Source: Desulfoscipio gibsoniae DSM 7213
GTDB taxonomy: Bacteria; Bacillota; Desulfotomaculia; Desulfotomaculales; Desulfallaceae
Length of the DNA: 64,000 bases
Assembly (NCBI RefSeq): GCF_000233715.2
Contig: NC_021184.1
Coordinates: 4,047,486 to 4,111,485, forward strand
Direction of reading: 5' to 3'
Shown here: positions 1-7,779 of the stretch, piece after piece
Layout of the letters: every line of letters begins with the position of its first letter
Numbering within the stretch: position 1 is the first letter of the stretch
The notes under the pieces: generated by a model
Databases searched by the model: none
Told to the model about the DNA's origin: nothing
The model's input: the letters and a program-made list of their open reading frames with translations, nothing else
Made by a program: the position numbers and the translations under genes

Positions 1-3
1 TTT

Positions 4-39
4 ACCCATAAGAGTGAAAGACACTCACCCATAAGGGTG
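4..39. repeat. Short direct repeat with hairpin
   Basis: A 13-bp sequence (ACCCATAAGAGTG) at 4-16 recurs with one change at 27-39. Between them GAGTG and CACTC can pair. It lies beyond the 3' end of the permease gene, which is on the minus strand. A second inverted repeat, GAGAGACC with GGCCTCTC around 125-158, could be that gene's weak terminator. No function is assigned. Confidence 0.4.
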
Positions 40-196
40 GAAAGGTGGTTAAAACAAGTCCTTTATCCCGGTTTCCCACGGTGTATTTAATCGATATCCA
101 GTACCAACATAACAAAGAGCCAATGAGAGACCACCACAATCACCTTGCAGCGGCCTCTCAATTGTTTAAACACATCTCAAATCTACGAGCTATTGG

Positions 197-1603
197 TTAT
201 TGAATAACACCAATCATCCGCCAGTATGGCATGCTCACCAGCAAAGCAATTACAGCCGCTATAATATATGCCACACCGGCCAGAGTCACATGAACGGGGG
301 CCCATCCCCTGTTTTGCATTATTCCTTCCGATATCAATATAAAAGGCTGCTGATAATTTAATAAAACGAAGTTGATGCCAATCAGGTAAGCCATGGACGA
401 AACCAGTGGATGAATACCAAATTGAGTATATATGGGGATAAGCACAGTAATAGTGAGGGCAGCTGTGGAAAATCCCCATGGAACATCGATAAAGCGAATC
501 AACATGATACCAAAAGTAGCCACCAGTAAGAATATTAAAGGATTAGACGCTAGAGACAATAGACTTGGCCTTAATATTGGCTCAATCCAACCTGATACCT
601 GGCTGGCAACAAAGATTGTCTGAAGACTGATAGCAACTCCAAAGAACATAACCACATCCCAATTTATGCCACTACTTATCTCAGGTACAGTAATCAATTT
701 AAACATAATTAATAGAAATAATGCTGCTAGGGCTGTGGCAGCTGTGGGAATATGGTGAATCCTCTCGGTGCTGAACATTACCAGAGAGCCGACAAGGACT
801 ATAATAGCAATTATTTCTTCGCGCCTAATTGGCCCTAAATCGGCATATTCTTTCTCAAAAGTATCGCGCGGAATACCAATTGCCTCTTTGGGTTTCATAA
901 TAAAGTAAACCAGAACTGTAAAGATTACCGTTATTAATAGCCAGGGCAGGGCCAAAATTTGGAACCAGGCCTCAAAAGTGGCCATGGGTTTTAATTCCGG
1001 GGGCAAAAATCCCAGTATAATTGGTCCTGACAAGGAACCGGTTAACCAGCCGGTACCGGGGAAAAGACACATAGCCCAGGCCAACAAAGCAATAAAGGCG
1101 GAACCTTTAGATCTATATTCCTGTTTACAGGCCTCAACAACACTTAAAGCAATTGGCATGACAATAGCTATCCTTACCGTAATAGATGGCGTTAGCGCCG
1201 AAAGAGCGATACCGATAATAAACCAGCTAAAAGCCATCGACAGCCAGCTTGGCTTAAAACTTTTTAATACCAGATAGGCAATCCGTTTTCCCAAACCGGT
1301 TTTTTGTAAAATAAAACCAAAATAAAGGGCGGGGATTAATACCCAAACCGCTGAACTAACAAATCCCGAAGCAACAACGTCATATTTAAGACCAAAGATA
1401 AGACCACCGGCAAGTATCAGCGAACAACCTGCCGAAAAAGGTAATCCACCGGGGCGGAAAATCCAAAAGCCCAAAGCCGCGATTACCGTAGCCATGATAA
1501 AATGACCCTGGGCCGGTAAACCAACAAATGGTTTGGCTATTCCAATAAATAAACCTATTAAAGCGAATGCAGCGACACCAAGAACCCTGGTATCTTTAAA
1601 CAT
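197..1603 (-). CDS. DASS/SLC13-family anion permease
   Basis: A 468-residue, almost entirely hydrophobic protein with about 11-12 predicted membrane spans. It fits the divalent anion:sodium symporter (SLC13) family, whose members import dicarboxylates, sulfate or related anions. The TPSITVRIAIVMPI stretch near residue 137 and the WGFSTAALTITVLIPIY stretch in the second half sit where DASS proteins carry their paired substrate/sodium-binding motifs, although the classical SNT triplets are not intact. The ATG at 1603 follows a GGGGGGG ribosome site 5 nt away. The gene lies 87 bp downstream of the CoA-ligase gene on the same strand, so it may import the acid that the ligase activates; that link is inference. 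Substrate unknown. Confidence 0.75.
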   Translation of the reverse strand: MFKDTRVLGVAAFALIGLFIGIAKPFVGLPAQGHFIMATVIAALGFWIFRPGGLPFSAGCSLILAGGLIFGLKYDVVASGFVSSAVWVLIPALYFGFILQKTGLGKRIAYLVLKSFKPSWLSMAFSWFIIGIALSALTPSITVRIAIVMPIALSVVEACKQEYRSKGSAFIALLAWAMCLFPGTGWLTGSLSGPIILGFLPPELKPMATFEAWFQILALPWLLITVIFTVLVYFIMKPKEAIGIPRDTFEKEYADLGPIRREEIIAIIVLVGSLVMFSTERIHHIPTAATALAALFLLIMFKLITVPEISSGINWDVVMFFGVAISLQTIFVASQVSGWIEPILRPSLLSLASNPLIFLLVATFGIMLIRFIDVPWGFSTAALTITVLIPIYTQFGIHPLVSSMAYLIGINFVLLNYQQPFILISEGIMQNRGWAPVHVTLAGVAYIIAAVIALLVSMPYWRMIGVIQ

Positions 1604-1631
1604 ACTGTCCCCCCCATTTTGCAGTTTTTTA

Positions 1632-1670
1632 CCTCACTATAAACATTTTGTTAAAATGTTTATAGTGAGG
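1632..1670. repeat. Perfect 18-bp inverted repeat, operator or processing hairpin
   Basis: Positions 1632-1649 and 1653-1670 are exact reverse complements (arm begins CCTCACTATAAACA) around a 3-nt loop. It sits between the ligase stop and the permease start, 29 bp upstream of the permease ATG. In the direction of transcription the hairpin is followed by an A-rich rather than T-rich run, so it is not a standard terminator. An operator or an RNA-processing or stability hairpin between two co-transcribed genes fits better. Confidence 0.7.
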
Positions 1671-1690
1671 CTAGTATAGTTTTACCAGCG

Positions 1691-3250
1691 TCAACCCAGC
1701 AACTGGCGCAGCTTATAACGCTGAACTTTACCTGTGGCTGTACGCGGTAATTCTTTAACTAAATAAAATTTTTGCGGACACTTGTAATGAGCTATTCTAC
1801 CTCTTACGTATTCCCGCAGTTCATTTTCAAGTTCTTGCGACGGCGTATAGCCCTCTTTATAAACGACAAAAGCTACCGCTTTCTCCAAACCTGATTCATT
1901 TACTTCTCCAACTACTCCCACCTCATTAACTGCCGGATGCTCCAACATAACACCTTCTACCTCCAAGGGAGAAACCCATAAACCACTGGGCTTGATCATG
2001 TCGTCAGCTCGCCCGGCATACCAAAAATAGCCATCTTCATCCTGGTAAAATTGATCGCCTGTATTAAACCATTCCCCATGGATACTTTGTTTGGTCTTAT
2101 CATGCTTATTCCAATAGCAAGCTGTAGTCCCGTCGTTTTTTATCCATAATGTTCCTATTTCACCCCGGGGTACTTCATTCTTGTCTTCATCAAGCAACTG
2201 CCCCTCGAAGCCGGTCAATAACTTGCCACTGCTACCAGGTTTTATTTGCCCCGGCTTATTGGACATATAAATTGCACCAACATCCGTTGAACCTGGCCCA
2301 TCCAAAATTTCCAGACCAAAGATTTCCTTCCATTTATCAAAAATCACCTTGGGTAAAGCCTCACCTGCTGATACACATAATCTTACAGAAGAAAGATCCA
2401 CTTTACGTCCGGTTTTTTCTAAATAGTTAAGCATGGCCCAGTAAGCGCTTGGCACGCCGTAAAATAAGGTTGGACGATATTTTTCAATGACGTCAAAAAA
2501 TTTTTCCGGTTCCGGTCTTCCCGGATAAAGGACAACTGATGCCCCACAAAGAAATGTTGAATCCAGAGAATTGTTCCGGCCATAGGAAAAAAAGATCTTG
2601 GAAACAGACAATATAATATCTTCTTCGGTCATGCTCACAACTTCGCGACAATGCGAGGGCATAAAGTGTAAAAGATCATGATGCAAGTGCACTACACCCT
2701 TCGGGGTTCCCGTGGTTCCTGAACTATACAGCCAAAAGGCCATATCGTCTTTTGATGTAGATACTGCAGTCAATTCAGGGGAAGCTTTACTAATTAATTC
2801 ATCAAAGCTAAGTTGACCGGGTTGTGGTTGTCCAACAACGGCGAAATGCCGCAAGTACCTGAATTCATTTTGAACCTGGACAAATTGTTGGGCTAGCTCC
2901 GAATTGGTGATTAATGCTTTGGTCCGGCTATCATTTAAAAAGTAAAGATAATCCTTGGGTAATGCCATAGTACTTACCGGCACCGGCACCGCGCCAATTT
3001 TTATTGTCCCAAAATAAACAGCTAAAAACTCCGGGCTATCAGGCAGGCAAATAAGAACCCGGTTTTCCTGCTCAACTCCCAAACCAAGTAGTGCATTTCC
3101 CGCTCTGTTTGCCATTTCCGCAATTTCTGCATAGGTAAATACTCGATCTTCGTAATAAACAGCTACTTTATTGCCACGCCCCTCTATTAAATGTCGATCT
3201 AGTAGATAAGATGCGATATTAAACTCATCCGGAATGTTGGTTAATTCCAT
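1691..3250 (-). CDS. Benzoate-CoA-ligase-family acyl/aryl-CoA synthetase
   Basis: ANL-superfamily adenylate-forming enzyme that converts an acid plus ATP and CoA to acyl-CoA. The P-loop motif YSSGTTGTPKGVV lies near residue 180, followed by the adenylation core and the small C-terminal domain ending PRTATGKVQRYKLR with the catalytic lysine. The overall pattern resembles benzoate/4-hydroxybenzoate-CoA ligases more than long-chain ligases. I start at ATG 3250, because AAAGGTGG lies 9 nt upstream; an ATG 16 codons earlier lacks a site. The product is then about 519 aa, usual for the family. A sigma-54-like promoter lies about 270 bp upstream and a DASS permease follows. Aromatic acid activation is likely but not proven. 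Confidence 0.75.
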   Translation of the reverse strand: MELTNIPDEFNIASYLLDRHLIEGRGNKVAVYYEDRVFTYAEIAEMANRAGNALLGLGVEQENRVLICLPDSPEFLAVYFGTIKIGAVPVPVSTMALPKDYLYFLNDSRTKALITNSELAQQFVQVQNEFRYLRHFAVVGQPQPGQLSFDELISKASPELTAVSTSKDDMAFWLYSSGTTGTPKGVVHLHHDLLHFMPSHCREVVSMTEEDIILSVSKIFFSYGRNNSLDSTFLCGASVVLYPGRPEPEKFFDVIEKYRPTLFYGVPSAYWAMLNYLEKTGRKVDLSSVRLCVSAGEALPKVIFDKWKEIFGLEILDGPGSTDVGAIYMSNKPGQIKPGSSGKLLTGFEGQLLDEDKNEVPRGEIGTLWIKNDGTTACYWNKHDKTKQSIHGEWFNTGDQFYQDEDGYFWYAGRADDMIKPSGLWVSPLEVEGVMLEHPAVNEVGVVGEVNESGLEKAVAFVVYKEGYTPSQELENELREYVRGRIAHYKCPQKFYLVKELPRTATGKVQRYKLRQLLG

Positions 3251-3703
3251 ATTATTAAACCACCTTTCATTTTTATAAAACATTTCGCCAGGCAACAATC
3301 CCTAAAACTGAAAGTAAGTTAAAAATAATAACTATTTAAATCACATCCCCCCTCAATAGAAAATTTCTTATTTTCAAGGGCCAAAGCCTTACGCCACAAA
3401 TCGGATGCTTGGGAAATTTGAAATTATGATTATCTGCATATCAATTACTAATTTTAAATTTAGAATGCGTAACACTTCTAATTCTTTAAAATATTCAAAA
3501 ACTTAACTTTGTTTGCAATATTGCAATTATAGCGCCAATTACTTTTTCGGATTCTAAATTAAATTCTAAATGAGTCGTTTCAGTATATTAAAACAATAAT
3601 CGATGCTTCAATATTACTTAAACCGGGTTACTTTCCAAAAAATTTGGAGCTGGACATGTAAAATAATCATACACTGTCTGTCATACTACATTTTTAAACA
3701 GGG
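3251..3703. other. AT-rich intergenic region upstream of the CoA ligase
   Basis: About 450 bp with no credible gene. It holds the sigma-54-like site at 3522-3537, an adjacent TTGCAATATTGCAA palindrome at 3513-3526, and a repeated ATTCTAAAT element near 3550-3570 that could serve an activator. Nothing else was recognised. Confidence 0.5.
3522..3537 (-). promoter_or_regulatory. Candidate sigma-54 promoter
   Basis: On the minus strand the sequence reads TGGCGCTATAATTGCA. The GG and GC dinucleotides are exactly 10 nt apart, as in the TGGCAC-N5-TTGCA consensus, with one mismatch in the -24 element. It would drive the CoA ligase and the permease. The 5' leader to the ATG at 3250 would be about 260 nt, which is long, so this remains a prediction. 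Confidence 0.4.
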
Positions 3704-3748
3704 CAAAAAAAATAACCCGGCCAAAACATATGTCCGGGTTGTTTTTTT
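3704..3748 (-). terminator. Bidirectional rho-independent terminator
   Basis: AACCCGG at 3714-3720 pairs with CCGGGTT at 3734-3740. T-runs follow on both strands (seven T on plus, eight on minus). It lies 34 bp past the stop of the uracil-DNA glycosylase gene. Confidence 0.8.
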
Positions 3749-3781
3749 AACAAATAAGGAACTTTGATAATTACCGAAAAA

Positions 3782-4363
3782 CTAATTGAGTATTTCTTGC
3801 AGCCAAACACCCAGTCTTTTAAAATCGGCCTGAATTACCTCCACCAAAGCCCGGCGATATATTGATGCCGCCGGGTGATACATGGGGAAAACAATGTATT
3901 TCTCCAATTCAAAGGGCTGGCCGTGACAGTTGCCGATACGCCCACTGCCGCCGATCAATCTTTTCAAGGCCACATCACCCAGGGCAACAATCACCCTTGG
4001 TGACAGTAATGCCAACTCCTCATCCAGCCAGTGAGCGCAGTGTTTTATTTCACAGGCCCGGGGCTTGCGATTGGACCGCCCGTCATTTTGGGTGGGTCGG
4101 CACTTTATAGCATTGGTTATAAACACATCACTGCGTCCAAGACCCGCCAGGCTCAGATACTCGTCCAAATTGCGCCCGGCCTGACCGACAAAGGGCATAC
4201 CTTGCTTAATTTCTTCACCACCCGGCGCTTCGCCCAAGAAAACAATACGAGCGCCGAGATTACCGCGATCCCTGACCAGCCCGGCCCCAGTCCTTTCCCC
4301 GGGGCACGGGCACCGACAGTTGACTATACGATTATACAATTCCAACAGCGCTTTATCTTTCAT
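3782..4363 (-). CDS. Family-4 (iron-sulfur) uracil-DNA glycosylase
   Basis: A 193-aa enzyme that removes uracil from DNA to start base-excision repair. Motif A, GEAPGGEEIKQGMPFVGQAG, is at residues 44-63 and the HPAA motif near residue 163. Both are typical of thermostable-type family 4 UDGs. Cysteines near residues 16-20, 88 and 104 fit the four ligands of the [4Fe-4S] cluster (extra Cys at 18 and 109). The length matches the family. The ATG at 4363 is accepted; the gene is 30 bp downstream of the phosphorylase on the same strand but has its own terminator. Confidence 0.85.
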   Translation of the reverse strand: MKDKALLELYNRIVNCRCPCPGERTGAGLVRDRGNLGARIVFLGEAPGGEEIKQGMPFVGQAGRNLDEYLSLAGLGRSDVFITNAIKCRPTQNDGRSNRKPRACEIKHCAHWLDEELALLSPRVIVALGDVALKRLIGGSGRIGNCHGQPFELEKYIVFPMYHPAASIYRRALVEVIQADFKRLGVWLQEILN

Positions 4364-4393
4364 AAGTACCTCTGTCAGTAGTAAAATAACTAT

Positions 4394-7015
4394 TCATAAA
4401 GATAATGCCCAGCACACCAGCGGTAACTCAAAATGGTGGGCGAAGTTGGGGCTGTACGGGCGAACGCGTACCGTGTAGCCAAAGGTGCCCTGGGGCAGGC
4501 TGACATCTCCCGAGTAAATAACCTGACCCGCACTGCCAGCCGTGCCTTCCTCATGCAAAGGCAACGTATTAATAGATTGTAATCCCCTTCTGGTTACCTC
4601 TCCGTACACAATTTCCACACACACGTTATCCCGGGGTACCGGGCCCAATTCCACCGTGGCCCTTACCCTCAATTTTTCCTCAGGATGCATGCTTTCAGCA
4701 CAGCTGGCTTCCACACCTATTATTCTAATGTGGTTCCAGTGTTCACGCAAAAAATATTTTAGCTGACACAGCTCACTGCATACCTGATATCCATCGGCAC
4801 TGAATATTTGATTTCTTTGATCAGCCTGTAAGTAATAATTCCGGGCATACTCCAGCACCATTCGCCGGGTACTGAAATGGGGGGCGATAGTTTTAACAGA
4901 CTCTTTCATCCAACTTACCCACTTTCCAGGCATCCCATCTGTCTGATCGTAATAAGCCGGAACAATGACCTTCTCCAGCAATGAGTACAGCGAATAAAAA
5001 TCATGTTGATCCCGGGCGTCATCGTCGGGGAAATCCCAGTCCTCGCCCACGGCAAATCCGTTATTACCATTATAAGCTTCAGGCCACCACCCGTCCAGCA
5101 CACTGCAGTTCAGCACACCATTGACAGCAGCCTTCATACCGCTGGTACCACTGGCCTCCATGGGGCGACGAGGGGTATTCAGCCAAACATCCACACCCTG
5201 CAGTAAATAGCGTGAAATATTTATATCGTAATTTTCCAAAAAAACTATTTTGCCCCGGAATCGATCCTCGGCAGCCATATCATAAATAAATTCAATTAAA
5301 TCCTGTCCAGGCTGGTCGGCGGGGTGCGCTTTGCCGGCAAAAATAAATTGTACCGGGCGTTCACTGTTATTGACCAGTGAGGCTAGTCTGTATTTATCCC
5401 TAAACAACAGACCGGCCCGTTTATAAGTGGCAAACCGGCGGGCAAAACCAATGGTCAACACCCCTGGGCGAAGATAGTTTTCAACTTCCTTTACCCTTTC
5501 AAGTGTCTCATGGTTGCGCACCCGCTGTTGGGCCACGTGCCGGCGGGCGAAATGCACCATCTTCTCCTTTAATTCCATATGGACTTCCCAAAGTTCATGA
5601 TCGGGTATATCATCCACCCGATGCCAATCGGGGGCAACGGAGGAGGCACAATCTTTCCACTCCTCACCCAGGTGCTTGTTAAACAGTTTGCGCATCTCCG
5701 GAGCCAACCAGGTCAGGGTATGCACACCGTTGGTCACGTGCCCGATGGGCACCTCCTCCAGGGGAATATTGGGGTAAAGGTAATGAAACATGGAGCGGGA
5801 CACGGCACCGTGCAATTTACTGACCCCGTTGCAAAAACCACAATGATTCAAAGCCAACAGTGTCATATTAAACCCGCCGCGTGCATCATCGTAAGCCAGC
5901 TGCAAAAACTGCTCCCGGGTAAGACCCAGTCGCTGGTACAGATAACTGAAGTAGCGGTCAATCATTTCAGGGCTGAAAACATCATGTCCGGCAGGCACCG
6001 GGGTATGGGTGGTGAACAAGCTATCGGCCCGCAGCGCCTCCAGGGCCACCCCCACCGGCAAACCCTTATCTTCCACAAACTCCCGCAGCCGTTCCACCTG
6101 CAAAAAGGCGGCATGCCCCTCGTTGATATGCCACACTGTGGGTGCCAGCCCCAAGGCCCTGAGCGCCTTTACCCCGCCCATGCCAAGCAAAATTTCCTGG
6201 CCGATGCGCGTCTCCTGGTCGCCACCGTACAATTGCCCGGTGAGCTCACGGTCTTCGTGGCTGTTGACGGGCAGATCGGCATCCAGGAAAAGGATATTAA
6301 TCCTGCCCACCTTAATCTGCCATATCCGGGCCTGCACCTGCCGTCCCGGCAATTCCACCGTTACCACCAACTCCCGGCCGCTGCTGTCCAAAGCAAGGGT
6401 AATAGGCAGTTTGCTGAAATTTTGATAATGGTAATGTGCCTCCTGGCGCCCTTCCCGATTAATTAACTGGGTAAAATAACCATGTTTATAAAGCAGGCCC
6501 ACCCCCACAAAGGGCAGCCCCAGGTCACTGGCCGCCTTGCAGTGATCCCCGGCCAGCAAACCCAGGCCACCGGAATAAGTAGGGTATGATTCATGCAGCC
6601 CAAATTCGGCGGAAAAATAAGCGACCAGGGAATTTCCTCCAGCAATATTCAGCCTGTCACCTCCGGAATTGTCAGGCGTTTCTGAAACCTGGTGCCCGGT
6701 GGCACCGGCCCGTTCAATATATTTATCATACCAGGTCTTTTTTTGCATATATATATCGAATGAGTCTACAGCTTGCCGGTATTGATTTAAAAATTGTTCA
6801 CTGGCTGCCGCCCTTTGTAAATCGGCCTCGTTCACCCGCAATAAAAAATGCACCGGGTTATGGTAGACCTCCTCCCATAAATCTTGATTAATAGCCTTGA
6901 ATAGATCAACGACACAATTATTCCAGCTGAAATATAAATTATAGGCCAACTCCCTCAGGCGTCTAATCTCCCCGGGCAACCTGGGGGTAACCGTAACGGT
7001 GCGAAAAGGAAACAT
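4394..7015 (-). CDS. glgP: Alpha-glucan (glycogen/maltodextrin) phosphorylase
   Basis: An 873-aa GT35 enzyme that releases glucose-1-phosphate from glycogen. The N-terminal part matches the DUF3417 extension of the bacterial/archaeal alpha-glucan phosphorylase subfamily. NGVHTLTW and the pyridoxal-phosphate-lysine region EASGTSGMKAAVNG are present. I start at ATG 7015 because GGAGGT lies 7 nt upstream. The longer reading begins at a GTG that overlaps this ribosome site and adds five residues. The gene diverges from the DUF4912/GH57-GT4 pair, so degradation and synthesis of storage glucan are encoded back to back. No sequence anomaly seen. Confidence 0.9.
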   Translation of the reverse strand: MFPFRTVTVTPRLPGEIRRLRELAYNLYFSWNNCVVDLFKAINQDLWEEVYHNPVHFLLRVNEADLQRAAASEQFLNQYRQAVDSFDIYMQKKTWYDKYIERAGATGHQVSETPDNSGGDRLNIAGGNSLVAYFSAEFGLHESYPTYSGGLGLLAGDHCKAASDLGLPFVGVGLLYKHGYFTQLINREGRQEAHYHYQNFSKLPITLALDSSGRELVVTVELPGRQVQARIWQIKVGRINILFLDADLPVNSHEDRELTGQLYGGDQETRIGQEILLGMGGVKALRALGLAPTVWHINEGHAAFLQVERLREFVEDKGLPVGVALEALRADSLFTTHTPVPAGHDVFSPEMIDRYFSYLYQRLGLTREQFLQLAYDDARGGFNMTLLALNHCGFCNGVSKLHGAVSRSMFHYLYPNIPLEEVPIGHVTNGVHTLTWLAPEMRKLFNKHLGEEWKDCASSVAPDWHRVDDIPDHELWEVHMELKEKMVHFARRHVAQQRVRNHETLERVKEVENYLRPGVLTIGFARRFATYKRAGLLFRDKYRLASLVNNSERPVQFIFAGKAHPADQPGQDLIEFIYDMAAEDRFRGKIVFLENYDINISRYLLQGVDVWLNTPRRPMEASGTSGMKAAVNGVLNCSVLDGWWPEAYNGNNGFAVGEDWDFPDDDARDQHDFYSLYSLLEKVIVPAYYDQTDGMPGKWVSWMKESVKTIAPHFSTRRMVLEYARNYYLQADQRNQIFSADGYQVCSELCQLKYFLREHWNHIRIIGVEASCAESMHPEEKLRVRATVELGPVPRDNVCVEIVYGEVTRRGLQSINTLPLHEEGTAGSAGQVIYSGDVSLPQGTFGYTVRVRPYSPNFAHHFELPLVCWALSL

Positions 7016-7267
7016 TGTATATACCTCCACTCACTTAAATAGGATTTGTTATACCCTAAATATTATAATATGTGACCGGACTGCCATTATTATCATTTTG
7101 CCAGCAACCACAATTTTTATTTTTTACTTAATCTTAACATATTTTTGTACAGATTTATTATAAACTCTGTTATACTTGAAGTAAATTTTACCAGATAGTG
7201 ATCTCTGTACAGCGCCAGGGCACCAAATATTTATAAACTATTTATTTAGATAGAAGGTGATTTTAAT

Positions 7268-7765
7268 ATGATAAATTGCATTGACCGTATGGAACTGCCC
7301 CAGTGGTACGACGAAAATAAAATGGTTCTACTGGTGGTTAACCCCCATACCGCCTATCTTTACTGGGAACTGGCCTTCAGCCAGAATAGAGCTGTACAAG
7401 AGCACCAACCGGTAGTGCGTTTATTTGAACTTCCCCCGGGGCAGCAGGATGAGCAGCCCAGATTGGTAAAAAGCATAGTCCTACCTGCCTTTACCAATAA
7501 TTGGTATTTTAATGATCTACAACCTGGCTGCCACTACCAGGCAGAAATGGGCTGGGAGCAAAATGGCATTTTTTATTGCATGATCAAATCAAATAATATT
7601 ATTGCACCGCCCGCTGCGCCTATGTCTACACCGGTTCAAGCCCAATGGCGGCCTGTGGAACAACGGAATGAAGTTACTAAGGCTCCGACCAACCGTCCCC
7701 CTGGAACAGTACAAGAACTAATACAGCAAATGTCCTTTTACATGGGCATTAACGAAGCCTCTTGA
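7268..7765 (+). CDS. DUF4912-family protein
   Basis: A 165-aa protein with an N-terminal stretch (VLLVVNPHTAYLYWEL) typical of DUF4912, a small domain commonly found beside GH57 glucan enzymes. Its biochemical role is not known; a glycan-binding or regulatory role is only a guess. The C-terminal third is proline-rich and low in complexity. The ATG at 7268 has GAAGGTGAT upstream. The stop lies 14 bp before the GH57-GT4 start, so the two genes are almost certainly one transcript. Confidence 0.75.
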   Translation: MINCIDRMELPQWYDENKMVLLVVNPHTAYLYWELAFSQNRAVQEHQPVVRLFELPPGQQDEQPRLVKSIVLPAFTNNWYFNDLQPGCHYQAEMGWEQNGIFYCMIKSNNIIAPPAAPMSTPVQAQWRPVEQRNEVTKAPTNRPPGTVQELIQQMSFYMGINEAS

Positions 7766-7779
7766 GCGGGGGGAACATA

